55,780 nt of DNA from Lactobacillus kefiranofaciens (GTDB taxonomy: Bacteria; Bacillota; Bacilli; Lactobacillales; Lactobacillaceae), in NCBI RefSeq assembly GCF_900103655.1, contig NZ_FMXC01000011.1, forward strand, positions 1-55,780, given 5' to 3'. Shown here in pieces: positions 17,460 through 26,274 of this stretch. The first letter of the stretch is position 1; the number at the start of each line of letters is the position of its first letter. Both the position numbers and the translations under genes were made by a program. A model generated the notes under the pieces. The model was not told the DNA's origin. It saw only the letters and a program-made list of their open reading frames with translations, and did no database searches.

Positions 17460-17624
17460 TAAGAAAAGCTCACGCAACACACGTGAGCCGAAAGGGATAG
17501 ATATGAAATTGACTAATTGGAGTAAGCCAATTCTTTTTATTTTCATTATTTACTTGGAGGAGTATGAATGAAAAACAAAAAAGTTTAGTTGTAGTAGTAA
17601 GATCTTCGTTTTCTTGCTTACTAC
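17460..17624 (-). ncRNA. Candidate small RNA 2, homologous to small RNA 1
   Basis: The same plan as its neighbour: minus-strand TATACT (17632-17637) 7 bp before the start, a 5' hairpin GTAGTAAG/CTTACTAC (17594-17624), a linker with the complement of GGAGGAGTATGAATGAA (17557-17573), and a terminator GGCTCACG/CGTGAGC with TTTTCTT (17461-17488). An extra hairpin (17512-17530) exposes CTTACTCC, a second anti-SD stretch, in its loop. The two units are clearly related yet diverged outside the pairing region, as expected for sibling small RNAs. Confidence 0.55.
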
Positions 17625-17650
17625 ATTACATAGTATAACCTTAAATTATG

Positions 17651-17684
17651 AAAAAAGTGTGACGATCTACACTTTATTTTTGAA
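17651..17684. terminator. Bidirectional hairpin upstream of the propeller gene
   Basis: AAAGTGT and ACACTTT pair around GACGATCT with T-runs on both strands (better on minus). It lies between small RNA 2 and the promoter region of the next gene, where TATAAT occurs at 17752-17757. Confidence 0.5.
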
Positions 17685-17805
17685 AAATACATATTTTTCT
17701 TAAGTCAGCCAAATTAGATGCCTGATTGACGAAAAGAAGAGGATTTTTAGCTATAATGTTAACCGTACCCAATAAGTATTTGCCACAGAGAAAGGAGCAG
17801 TGATC

Positions 17806-18942
17806 ATGAAAAAAATAGGCAGATTTATCTTCCATTTGTTTTTGATGTTCCTTGTTTTAACCGGACTTGGAGTAGGCGGCTATTATGGCTTTCAGTGGCT
17901 AGAACAAAGGCAAATGCTCAAAGAAAGACCTAAGCTGGTTACAGCTAAGGACAGGACTAACACTAGCGCTGCTTGGCATAATTTGGCTAACTATCAAAAA
18001 GCATTGCGCGGGAAATATTCTTTCATTAATAAGGTAAGCAATTATGTACCGCCTAGAACTTGGGATGGTAAGGATGCTGTTATTCCAGGGCTAATCTCTA
18101 CTAAGAGTTATGATTTTAAAGCAAAAAAATATAATACGGCAACGGCTATGACTCCGCAAGGAATAGCGGTTGCGGATAAGTATATTTTGCTGACGGCATA
18201 TGACGGTGATCATCAACATGCCTCCGTGATTTATGTCTTGAACAAAAAAACGGGCAAGTATATTAAAACAATTCAAGTAGCGGGCAGGCCCCATTTAGGT
18301 GGGATTGCCTATGATCCGGTTGCTAAAAATATCTGGGTAACTGGTTCATTGGGCAAGTCATCTGCTTTAGCGTCTTTTTCGCTTAAGAAATTGCAGCAGT
18401 ACGATGAAGCTAAGCACTTACCAATTAAATATAATCACCAAATTGCCATTTCTGCTGTAGAAAAGGCCTCCACTGTCACTTACTATGATGGACAATTATT
18501 TGTCGGCTTTTTTAACATGTATGGTCGCGGTAAGGTTGCAGCTTATACAATTGCTCGCAGTGGGAAGAATAAAGACTCCATTACTAATAATGAAGTTAAA
18601 TCCGTAACGGGTACGCTGCAGTGGTCAGATCCAACTGGTGAGACCTCAATGGACAAACAGATTCAGGGAATCGCCATTTATCAGGATAAGATCTTTTTGA
18701 GCCAGTCTTACGGTAGTGGGGATTCTAAGCTCTATGTTTTTCCAACTTCGGCATTGAATGCTTTGGATGAAAAGAACGCGGAATTAGTGATCGACATGCC
18801 GCCATATCTAGAGCAGATTACAGCATATAAAGGTCAGCTGCTCTGCGTCTTTGAATCTGCATCTCGCATTTATGCTAAACCTCATATTGTAGTAATGGAC
18901 CGTATCCTCTCAATGAATATCAATGCCTTATTTGGCAACTAG
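17806..18942 (+). CDS. Membrane-anchored beta-propeller-like protein
   Basis: A 378-residue protein with an N-terminal membrane anchor (about residues 8-30) and an extracytoplasmic domain with repeated YVLNKKTGKYIKTI-, IAYDP- and IWVTGS-like strands, as in YncE/NHL-type propellers. I cannot name a substrate. AAAGGAG at 17791-17797 fits ATG 17806 better than GTG 17800. It directly precedes a small membrane protein and the dlt operon. A wall- or teichoic-acid-related role is plausible from context only. Confidence 0.7.
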   Translation: MKKIGRFIFHLFLMFLVLTGLGVGGYYGFQWLEQRQMLKERPKLVTAKDRTNTSAAWHNLANYQKALRGKYSFINKVSNYVPPRTWDGKDAVIPGLISTKSYDFKAKKYNTATAMTPQGIAVADKYILLTAYDGDHQHASVIYVLNKKTGKYIKTIQVAGRPHLGGIAYDPVAKNIWVTGSLGKSSALASFSLKKLQQYDEAKHLPIKYNHQIAISAVEKASTVTYYDGQLFVGFFNMYGRGKVAAYTIARSGKNKDSITNNEVKSVTGTLQWSDPTGETSMDKQIQGIAIYQDKIFLSQSYGSGDSKLYVFPTSALNALDEKNAELVIDMPPYLEQITAYKGQLLCVFESASRIYAKPHIVVMDRILSMNINALFGN

Positions 18943-18958
18943 TTATGGAAGGAATTTT

Positions 18959-19255
18959 ATGAATATCGATTATTATCAAAAAGAAGTTTTTCTTTTACGC
19001 TTTGCGGCTTGGTTTTGCTTATTCCCCGCTTCAACCTACTTATATATTTATAAGATGACGAATTTATGGTTTTGTCTAGCAGAGGTAATCGTCATTGCAC
19101 TGTTCGCAGCCTTTTTATTGACGACGGCTAAGACTGATCGTTGGAAAAAGCCCCAAAATGTAATGCGCTTGCTGATCTTTGCCCTGATTTTTGTAGCAAT
19201 TATTATTGCCATTCCATTATATTTTGCTTATCGTGATTGTAAAAAAGCGCAATAA
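18959..19255 (+). CDS. Small membrane protein upstream of dlt
   Basis: A 98-residue protein with about three hydrophobic helices, family not recognised. The start ATG 18959 has GGAAGG eight bases upstream and gives MNIDYYQKEV; an open frame from 18923 overlaps the previous gene and is less likely. It follows the propeller gene by 16 bp, so the two are probably cotranscribed. Confidence 0.65.
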   Translation: MNIDYYQKEVFLLRFAAWFCLFPASTYLYIYKMTNLWFCLAEVIVIALFAAFLLTTAKTDRWKKPQNVMRLLIFALIFVAIIIAIPLYFAYRDCKKAQ

Positions 19256-19310
19256 TGCAATAAAAGAGTAGCATTCATTAAGAAAAAGTTTAAATTTGTT
19301 AAAATGTAAG

Positions 19311-19337
19311 TTAGTACTGTTTTAAACAGTATTTTTT
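19311..19337 (+). terminator. Weak terminator-like palindrome before dltX
   Basis: TACTGTTT and AAACAGTA flank one T and are followed by TTTTTTG. With a minimal loop the stem is short, so this could instead be a dlt operator. Confidence 0.35.
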
Positions 19338-19392
19338 GTAGTAATATAAGTTCAAGCAAGAAAATATTACAATAATATTACTTGAGGGAGAA

Positions 19393-19548
19393 ATGATGAA
19401 TAAGAATACGAAAATTGACTCTCGAGGCAAACGCATTGGCATGTTTGTTTTGAAGACAATTATTTATTTCGGAATCCTGATGGCATTAATTTATTTGTAT
19501 GAATACAGTGGACTTAACTCTGTTCACTTCATTTACAATGAATTTTAA
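19393..19548 (+). CDS. dltX: DltX, teichoic acid D-Ala incorporation-associated protein
   Basis: A 51-residue single-pass membrane protein immediately before dltA. It has a basic N-terminus, one hydrophobic helix (about residues 17-37) and the conserved C-terminal FxYxxF-type ending HFIYNEF that marks DltX. In Gram-positives DltX is needed for D-alanylation; its C-terminal motif carries D-Ala on a Tyr between DltC/DltB and lipoteichoic acid. GAGGGAG precedes the ATG. It is the first gene of dltXABCD. Confidence 0.9.
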   Translation: MMNKNTKIDSRGKRIGMFVLKTIIYFGILMALIYLYEYSGLNSVHFIYNEF

Positions 19549-19563
19549 GGTGGTGCTGTCATA

Positions 19564-21081
19564 ATGATTCAAGATGTTATTAAGAAAATTGACGAGATAG
19601 CTGATAGAGAACCAGATCGTGTTGTTTATGACTATCTTGGTAAGACTAATACATATGGTGAACTCAAGCGTCGCTCTAATGCCTGGGCTCATAAGATTGC
19701 TAGCATGGATATTCCGGCTAAGGCTCCAATTATGATTTGGGGCGGTCAGACTTTTGAAATGGTCGCAAGTTTTTTGGGTTGCGTAAAGTCAGGACATGCT
19801 TATATTCCAATTGCTAGTTACTCTAACGCGGAACGTTTAACGATGATTCAAGACGTTTCTAAGTCACCAATAGTTTTAGAAATTGATCCATTGCCAGATG
19901 TTGACTTATCAGGTGTTAAGGTATTGAAGGCTAGTGAAGTTGAAGACGGTGATTATCAAGTTAACGAAGAAGAATTCGTTGAAGGCGATGATAATTACTA
20001 CATTATCTTTACTTCAGGGACTACTGGCAAGCCTAAGGGCGTACAGATTAGCCATGATAACTTGCTTAGTTTCGTAAATTGGGAATTGTCAGATTTCAAC
20101 TTACCAAAGAATCCAAGTTTCTTGGCTCAAGCACCTTACTCATTTGACTTGTCAGTCATGAGTCTTTATCCGGCACTTGTTTCTGCTGGTAAACTGGTTA
20201 TTTTGCCACATGATGTTACGCAAAACTTTGGTCAATTATTCCAGACTTTGCCTAAGATGCAATTTAACGTTTGGGTATCTACACCATCATTTGCACAGAT
20301 GTGCTTCTTAGATAGAACCTTTGATAGCAAGCATCACCCAGACTTAAGTCACTTCTTGTTCTGTGGTGAAGAGTTGCCACATAGCGAAGCTAACATGCTT
20401 AAGAAGAAGTTCCCAGATAGTCATATTTTCAACACTTACGGTCCTACTGAAACAACAGTAGCCGTAACGCAAGTTGAGATTACTGATGAAGTGCTTAAGA
20501 AGTATGATCGTTTGCCAATTGGCAAGGTTAAGGAAGACACTAAGGTCACCATTGATACTTCTAAGGGCGATAAGCCTGGTGAAGGCGAGATTATTATTAG
20601 TGGTCCTAGCGTTTCTAAGGGCTACATGAATAATCCTGAAAAAACCGAAGCTGCTTTCTTCCACCAAGATGGTGAAGCGCAAAGCAGCTACCGCAGTGGG
20701 GATGCCGGCTTCTTCGATGGCGATATGCTCTTTTATCGCGGTAGAATTGACTTCCAGATTAAATTCAATGGCTATAGAATCGAACTTGAGGAGATTAACT
20801 TCTACTTGTCTAAGAATGAGTATGTGCGTTATGGCGTTGCAGCTCCTAAGTATAATAAAGACCATACCGTTAAGCAGATCGTAGCAGAGATCGAATTGAA
20901 ACATGACGTAGCGCGTCAACACTCCGAAGCTGCTTTGACTAAAGCAATTCGTGAAGATCTAGCTAAGAACGTGATGCCATACATGATTCCGCAGCGTTTT
21001 GTTTACCAAGACAAGTTGCCAATTTCTCAAAACGGCAAGGTGGATATCAAGGCGGTTATTAAGGAGGTTAATAAGCAGTGA
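19564..21081 (+). CDS. dltA: D-alanine--D-alanyl carrier protein ligase DltA
   Basis: A 505-residue cytosolic adenylating enzyme that activates D-alanine with ATP and loads it on DltC. It has the phosphate loop FTSGTTGKPKG (149-159), FNTYGPTETTVAV, and catalytic Lys492 in ISQNGKVD, all diagnostic of DltA. Length is standard. Ribosome site AAGGTGG. The stop overlaps the dltB start (GTGA). Confidence 0.97.
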   Translation: MIQDVIKKIDEIADREPDRVVYDYLGKTNTYGELKRRSNAWAHKIASMDIPAKAPIMIWGGQTFEMVASFLGCVKSGHAYIPIASYSNAERLTMIQDVSKSPIVLEIDPLPDVDLSGVKVLKASEVEDGDYQVNEEEFVEGDDNYYIIFTSGTTGKPKGVQISHDNLLSFVNWELSDFNLPKNPSFLAQAPYSFDLSVMSLYPALVSAGKLVILPHDVTQNFGQLFQTLPKMQFNVWVSTPSFAQMCFLDRTFDSKHHPDLSHFLFCGEELPHSEANMLKKKFPDSHIFNTYGPTETTVAVTQVEITDEVLKKYDRLPIGKVKEDTKVTIDTSKGDKPGEGEIIISGPSVSKGYMNNPEKTEAAFFHQDGEAQSSYRSGDAGFFDGDMLFYRGRIDFQIKFNGYRIELEEINFYLSKNEYVRYGVAAPKYNKDHTVKQIVAEIELKHDVARQHSEAALTKAIREDLAKNVMPYMIPQRFVYQDKLPISQNGKVDIKAVIKEVNKQ

Positions 21082-22316
21082 ATTTTAACTTCATTAACTT
21101 ACAGCCTTACTCGAATCCGCAATACTTTATTTACTTGATGATCGCGTTAGTTCCAATTATTGTTGGTCTTTACTTTGGTCATCGTCTAAAGACTTATGAA
21201 GCAGTATTTTCACTGGTCTTCTTGTTTTTAATCTTTGATGGCAGCCATTGGCAGCAAGGGGTTAACCTGTTAATCTGGCTAGTTTACGAGTTTGCGCTGA
21301 CCTTTGGCTATCAATATTATCGTCATCATGGCAAGAACAAGACCTGGGTCTTCTGCTTAGCTGTAATTTTGGCAATTATTCCGTTAGTTGCAGTTAAGTA
21401 TTTGACCGCTTTTCCAGATAATTCCATTGGCTTTGTAATTGGGTTCCTAGGTATTTCTTATGTAACCTTCAAGACCGTTCAGGTAATTATGGAAATGCGT
21501 GATGGGGCAATTAAGCAGGTAGATCCTATAACTTATGCTAGGTTCTTGCTGTTCTTCCCTACTATTTCATCAGGCCCTATTGATCGGTATCGCAGATTTA
21601 AGAAAGACTATGATAAGGTTCCTACTAGGGATGCTTATATTACTGACTTGCAATATGCAGTTAGATATTTGTTCCAAGGATTCTTATATAAATTCGTAAT
21701 TGGCTGGTTCTTTGGTACTTATTGGCTACCGAAGATCAGTGCCGCAGCGTTAGCTGTTGGTAATGCCAATGGCGGCTTGAAGTTATCATGGTGGGTATTA
21801 GCCTACATGTATTGCTACAGCATGTACTTGTTCTTCGACTTTGCCGGGTACTCATTATTTGCTGTATCAATCTCATACTTCATGGGTATCCATACTCCAA
21901 TGAACTTCAACATGCCATTTATTTCTAAGAACATTAAGGACTTCTGGAACCGTTGGCACATGACGTTGTCATTCTGGTTCCGTGATTACATCTATATGCG
22001 ATTTACCTTCTTTGCAATGAAGAAGAAGCTTTTCAAAAAACGCATTAGATTATCACAAGTTTCTTACTTCTTGCTTTTCTTAATCATGGGCTTCTGGCAT
22101 GGCCTTACTTGGTACTACATTGTGTATGGTATTTTCCATGCTTCAGCAATCTGTATCAACGACATGTGGCTCAGATTTAAGAGAAAGCATAGGAAGCAGA
22201 TTCCGCATAACAAGTTTACTAAGTGGTTCGCCATTTTCTTAACTTTCAACGTAGTTTGCTTCAGTTTCCTGATTTTCTCAGGATTTCTTAGTCAACTATG
22301 GTTTGGCTGGAAATAA
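21078..22316 (+). CDS. dltB: D-alanyl transfer protein DltB (MBOAT)
   Basis: A 412-residue polytopic membrane O-acyltransferase that moves D-Ala from DltC across the membrane. It has the MBOAT signature with His294 (NRWHMTLSFWFRDY) and catalytic His341 (IMGFWHGLTWY). It starts at GTG 21078, overlapping the dltA stop by four bases, which couples translation. About 11 to 13 membrane segments, as in the known DltB structure. Confidence 0.96.
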   Translation: MNFNFINLQPYSNPQYFIYLMIALVPIIVGLYFGHRLKTYEAVFSLVFLFLIFDGSHWQQGVNLLIWLVYEFALTFGYQYYRHHGKNKTWVFCLAVILAIIPLVAVKYLTAFPDNSIGFVIGFLGISYVTFKTVQVIMEMRDGAIKQVDPITYARFLLFFPTISSGPIDRYRRFKKDYDKVPTRDAYITDLQYAVRYLFQGFLYKFVIGWFFGTYWLPKISAAALAVGNANGGLKLSWWVLAYMYCYSMYLFFDFAGYSLFAVSISYFMGIHTPMNFNMPFISKNIKDFWNRWHMTLSFWFRDYIYMRFTFFAMKKKLFKKRIRLSQVSYFLLFLIMGFWHGLTWYYIVYGIFHASAICINDMWLRFKRKHRKQIPHNKFTKWFAIFLTFNVVCFSFLIFSGFLSQLWFGWK

Positions 22317-22371
22317 GCTATATAATAGTGATGAGAATTTTTAGTATTAGTTAAAAATAGAGGTAGTAATT

Positions 22372-22611
22372 ATGGACACTAAACAAGGCGTATTAGACAT
22401 TTTAAACGATTTAACTGGTGAAGACTTATCAGACCAAATGGATGAAAACATCTTTGAAAATGGTTTGATGGACTCAATGGCAAGCATACAAATGCTTTTG
22501 AGCTTACAAGAAAAGTTTGATATTGATGTTCCTGTTTCAGAATTCAACCGTGCTGAATGGGACACTCCTAACAAGATTGTGGCAAAGGTGGAAAGCTTAG
22601 AAAATGAGTAA
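22372..22611 (+). CDS. dltC: D-alanyl carrier protein DltC
   Basis: A 79-residue carrier protein with the phosphopantetheine attachment Ser35 in GLMDSMASI. It accepts D-Ala from DltA and presents it to DltB. GAGGTAG precedes the ATG. A 55-bp gap from dltB is the only space in the operon; the last eight bases overlap dltD. Confidence 0.97.
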   Translation: MDTKQGVLDILNDLTGEDLSDQMDENIFENGLMDSMASIQMLLSLQEKFDIDVPVSEFNRAEWDTPNKIVAKVESLENE

Positions 22612-23890
22612 TAAACGCCGGCTGTGGCAAATCTTTGGCCCAGTTCTTTGCGCTTTTATCCTTTTATTAGTTGTATTTCTGATTCCTTGGGAGAAAACTT
22701 TTTCTAAGCAAACGATCTATGAAGCAGCTGCTTCACAGAATACGACTGTTTTTAAGGGCAGTACGATGAAGCAAGAGGCTTTTGATGAAGGGTATGTGCC
22801 ATTTTATGGTTCAAGTGAATTATCTAGATTTGACCCACTGCACCCAAGCATCATTGCGGAGAAGTATCAACGAAACTACCGCCCATTCTTATTGGGTGGT
22901 CCAGGTAGTCAATCATTGGCGCAGTTCTTGGGGATGCAAGGCACAGTTAAGCAGCTTAGGAATAAAAAAGCCGTTGTGATCATTTCACCACAATGGTTTA
23001 CCAAGAGAGGCCAAGACCCGAATGCTTTTGCACTGTATTATTCTCCACTGCAAGCATGTAATTTCTTGCTTAGTGCCAAGAATAATGTAGCTGATCGTTA
23101 TGCTGCTAAGCGTTTCTTGGAAATGCCAGATGTTAAAGGCGAGATCAAGAACAGCTTCAAGCAAATTGCTGAGGGCAAGAAGTTGACTACTTTCCAAAAG
23201 TTCTATTTGGAAAATCGTCGGCAAATGCTGCGTAATGAGGATAACTTCTTTAGTTCATTCCAATTGCGTGATCGGGTCAATAAGATCCATCAAAGAGCCA
23301 AAATATTACCAAGTGCTTATTCTGTTAAGGCTTTGAATAGAGTCGCTAAGGAACAAGCTGAGATGCATACCAATTCTAATAATTTGGGTATTGATAATAC
23401 TTTCTATAGAACTCGTTTGTCTAAGAAGGTATTGAAACGTCTAAAGGGCAGTCAACGCAACTTTGACTATGTTCATTCCGTTGAATACGGTGACTTCCAA
23501 TTGATGCTGGAACAATTTGCTAAGCAGCATACTAACGTGTTGTTCATTATTCCACCAATTAATGGCAAGTGGATGAAGTACACTGGTTTATCAAGCAAGA
23601 TGTACCAAGAATCGGTTGCCAAGATGGAGCACCAATTAACTAGTCAAGGCTTCGAAAATATTGCCGATCTCTCAAGACGTGGCAGTGAAAAGTACTTCAT
23701 GGAAGATACGATTCACCTCGGCTGGAGAGGCTGGGTAGCAGTTGATCAAGCCGTTAGACCATTCATGAAGCAGCCGAATGAACGCTACAACTACGATCTG
23801 TCTAACTACTACTTCTCTAAGAAGTGGCAGAATAAGGACAATGTTAAGCGAATTAACTTAACGGATAAAGAGCGTTTAAAAGCAAAGTAG
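22604..23890 (+). CDS. dltD: D-alanyl-lipoteichoic acid biosynthesis protein DltD
   Basis: A 428-residue protein with one N-terminal membrane anchor (about residues 9-28) and an extracellular SGNH-like domain. The nucleophile region is YGSSELSR (Ser70/71), and the Asp/His pair lies in MEDTIHLGWRGW. It completes D-alanylation of lipoteichoic acid and is thought to transfer or edit D-Ala on the outer surface. It overlaps dltC by 8 bp and the next gene by one base. Confidence 0.96.
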   Translation: MSNKRRLWQIFGPVLCAFILLLVVFLIPWEKTFSKQTIYEAAASQNTTVFKGSTMKQEAFDEGYVPFYGSSELSRFDPLHPSIIAEKYQRNYRPFLLGGPGSQSLAQFLGMQGTVKQLRNKKAVVIISPQWFTKRGQDPNAFALYYSPLQACNFLLSAKNNVADRYAAKRFLEMPDVKGEIKNSFKQIAEGKKLTTFQKFYLENRRQMLRNEDNFFSSFQLRDRVNKIHQRAKILPSAYSVKALNRVAKEQAEMHTNSNNLGIDNTFYRTRLSKKVLKRLKGSQRNFDYVHSVEYGDFQLMLEQFAKQHTNVLFIIPPINGKWMKYTGLSSKMYQESVAKMEHQLTSQGFENIADLSRRGSEKYFMEDTIHLGWRGWVAVDQAVRPFMKQPNERYNYDLSNYYFSKKWQNKDNVKRINLTDKERLKAK

Positions 23891-24834
23891 TGCGCCGGGC
23901 TATTAATCATTTAGGCGTTAAGGGATCAGTCTTGGTTACAAGCTCAAGAAAGCCGATCCTTAAATACGCTACTAATAATAGTGCTGACACTAGCTATTTA
24001 ATCAATTCGGTGCAAAAGTCCATGACAGCGGCAATGCTGATGCGGGAAGTTCAAAAGGGCAAGATGAGTCTGAATGATCCACTTGCTAAATTCTTCCCTA
24101 AGGTTGCTGGTGCTGACTCCGTGAAGATTCACAACTTGCTTACCATGACGTCAGGTTTTGATATTCAAGTCGGTGAACCATTAGGCACGCCGAAATTCAT
24201 TTCTGATGAGGCTAACTTGAAGCATGTTGAGAAATATACGGTTTTCGATGCTAGAAAGTTGGGCGAATGGCATTATACGGCAGTGAACTACATCTATATC
24301 TGTGGTATTTTGTCTAAATTAGAGCATAAGTCTTATGAGAAATTGTTCCGTGAGACTTATATTAACCCGTTAAAGCTAAAGCAAACCGAATTTCTATGGT
24401 CGAGCAAAGCTGAGCTTCGTGCTGCTAACTGGGTTCCTGGCTATGAACAAAAAGATGGTAAGTACGTGCGAGTTAAGCATGCGGCTGCTGTACAGGATGC
24501 ACATAATGAATTAGGTGCAGGCTCAATTGTGATGTCTAACGCGGATCTTGCGAAGACGATGAACTATATTTTGCATGGCAAGTTATTAACCAAGCAGAGT
24601 AGAGCGGTTCTCTTCAAAGGCGAGGCACCGAGTTATTACAATGGCGGTCTTTATAACTTGAAAAGGTATAAAGCAGCTAATGGTGCTGGTGCAGGATACT
24701 ATACTTTCATGCGTAGCACCAAGCATGGGAAAGATATGATTATTATTCAGGATAATCACACTACCCATGGTGAATTTGGTAGGATTAAAAAGAAAGTTAA
24801 CAGTATCATGTCGATGATGCTGCATTTCAATTAA
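23890..24834 (+). CDS. DltE-like serine hydrolase (beta-lactamase/PBP fold)
   Basis: A 314-residue serine hydrolase with SxxK at Ser40-Lys43 (SVQKSM). The second motif reads YTAVNY in place of the usual YSN. L. plantarum DltE, a D-Ala esterase of lipoteichoic acid in the dlt operon, likewise departs from YSN, so a DltE-like D-Ala editing role is favoured over carboxypeptidase activity. It starts at GTG 23890, one base into the dltD stop. An in-frame TAA lies eight codons upstream, so no longer N-terminus exists and no signal peptide or anchor is visible. Export is therefore unexplained: a real cytosolic enzyme, a truncated gene or a lost leader. Confidence 0.8.
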   Translation: MRRAINHLGVKGSVLVTSSRKPILKYATNNSADTSYLINSVQKSMTAAMLMREVQKGKMSLNDPLAKFFPKVAGADSVKIHNLLTMTSGFDIQVGEPLGTPKFISDEANLKHVEKYTVFDARKLGEWHYTAVNYIYICGILSKLEHKSYEKLFRETYINPLKLKQTEFLWSSKAELRAANWVPGYEQKDGKYVRVKHAAAVQDAHNELGAGSIVMSNADLAKTMNYILHGKLLTKQSRAVLFKGEAPSYYNGGLYNLKRYKAANGAGAGYYTFMRSTKHGKDMIIIQDNHTTHGEFGRIKKKVNSIMSMMLHFN

Positions 24835-24872
24835 GACTTTTGATTAATTTTGTTGATCAGGAGTGAATGAAT

Positions 24873-24912
24873 AGAACCAAGTAGTTAGTAAAATGGCTGC
24901 TTGGTTCTTTTT
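24873..24912 (+). terminator. Terminator of the dlt operon
   Basis: AGAACCAAG and CTTGGTTCT pair across 22 nt and are followed by TTTTTG. Confidence 0.75.
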
Positions 24913-24928
24913 GATGATGGAGGATATT

Positions 24929-25249
24929 ATGGAATTAAAGCATGGACGCAATTCATTTTTTGATGGCGGCTTGTTTGCATTAATTGGCTGGCATATTTTA
25001 GGATTTTTAGTTACTTTTCTAACATTGGGAATCTGCTAACCTTGGGCTGTTTGTATGATCTATGGTTGGCAAATTAATCATACGGTGATTGAAGGTAAGC
25101 GAATGAGATTTGTCGGTAGTGCTTGGAGTTTATTTGGCAATTGGGTTAAGTGGTTACTATTATCAATCATTACTTTAGGAATTTATTCTTTCTGGGTGAG
25201 AATTAAGCTGCTGGATTGGAAAGCTAAGAATACGGTATTTGTTAAGTAA
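24929..25249 (+). pseudogene. DUF898-type small membrane protein, nonsense-interrupted
   Basis: Read from ATG 24929 (GGAGG ribosome site) the frame gives FFDGGLFALIGWHILGF... and TLGIC, then TAA 25037-25039. It continues in the same frame with PWAVCMIYGWQINHTVIEGKR and TLGIYSFWVRIKLLDWK. These are the repeated motifs of DUF898/YjgN-like proteins, where TLGICYPWA is the usual text, so a Tyr codon became a stop. Without the stop it would be about 106 residues with two to three helices. A piece of the preceding gene's 3' end recurs just after it (25257-25287). Confidence 0.8.
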
Positions 25250-25256
25250 ATAGGCA

Positions 25257-25287
25257 ATGTATCAAGACGATGATGCTGCATTTCAAT
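25257..25287 (+). repeat. Second copy of the hydrolase gene 3' end
   Basis: The ~30 bp containing CGATGATGCTGCATTTCAAT repeats 24803-24832, the 3' end of the DltE-like gene, with two mismatches. The pair directly flanks the DUF898-type pseudogene, suggesting an insertion or tandem duplication with loss. Confidence 0.7.
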
Positions 25288-25309
25288 AAAAAAGCGAGGC
25301 CATTTTTTC

Positions 25310-26173
25310 TTATCCATAAATTTGTTTTACTTGCTTAAATCCGGTTATGAATCCGTCTTTGAGATCAGGTAAATCAAGTAATTCAGTAATTTGAATTATT
25401 GCTTGAAAGTTTGCATCGTTCTTGTTTTTGATATAGTCAATGTACGATTGAAAGGCTTGAATATAGATTTTCTCGAAAGTATATCTATCTGTTAAAGGAA
25501 GCTTTTTGAATTGGTTTAGTAATTTTTGTGCTAAATTATAATTCTTTTTTATGAGAATGGAGATAGCATTCAGTAAGCTGTCAAGAACATCATCGTACCA
25601 TCTTTTAGTACTTAGATTTACCTTGATAGCATGTAGGATTATAATTTCTGATATTTGATAAATTTTTTCGCTAGGTAATAAACCAAGTGCATTACCAAAG
25701 AAAAATATATCTTCATACTGCCAGTCTGAAACATGATTTAAAATAAAAGTTAGTCTTTTTTGATCACTGCTTGAAAAAATAGTATTTTGACTTAAATCTT
25801 GAAAAAAATTACAAGCACAACAATATTCCAGAAATAAAATTTTATTTTGAGGATTTTTCTTAGCTATTTTTTGTTTTTCAAGAGTAAATTTTTTTAAGGT
25901 GATAATGTTGTTGTTAACATAAAGTGTATTAATTTTATGTGTGACTGCTAGTAATTCCGGCAAAATAGGATTATCAATAAATTCAATTGCTTGAATATGA
26001 TTATTTTTTAAAAGAGTCAGAACTTGAGTAAATGATAGATTATCACTACCTTTTTCCCATAATGACAGGGAAGATTTGGAAGTTACTCCTTTTGCGGCTT
26101 TTACTAATGTGATGTCTTTATTTTTTCTAAGTTTTCGAAACTTGGGTCCGTATATTTTATCTTTTATTTGTAT
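25310..26173 (-). pseudogene. Rgg-like regulator lacking a start codon
   Basis: The minus-strand frame is open from 26173 to 25310, 287 codons, matching the 286-residue regulator at 10207-11067. It begins with a helix-turn-helix (KIYGPKFRKLRKNKDITLVK, then SSLSLWEKGSDNLSF) aligned with that paralogue, followed by the helical peptide-sensing-type domain. But between the upstream TAA (26174-26176) and the HTH there is no ATG, GTG or TTG, only ATA codons. The text GATAAAATATAC would read gATG-AAA-ATA-TAC if a single G were restored, so a 1-bp deletion probably removed the start. The first TTG (25963) is after the HTH. Either it is dead, or it uses ATA. Confidence 0.6.
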
Positions 26174-26186
26174 TTATTCTTTCAAA

Positions 26187-26210
26187 AAAATTCCTAATAT
26201 TAGGAATTTT
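26187..26210. promoter_or_regulatory. Perfect 24-bp palindrome between regulator and peptide gene
   Basis: Arms AAAATTCCTAAT and ATTAGGAATTTT form an uninterrupted palindrome midway between the start of the Rgg-like frame (minus) and the 31-aa peptide gene (plus). It is probably the regulator's operator. Confidence 0.6.
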
Positions 26211-26274
26211 ATCATATTAAAGATGATACGGGTGTAAAATTTCCTTAGAATTTATAGGAGAGGAATTACTTATA

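Noticed and set aside
20344-20922. 192-codon minus-strand ORF inside dltA
   Set aside because: It is fully antisense to a well-conserved enzyme domain, with no ribosome site or homology; a shadow frame.
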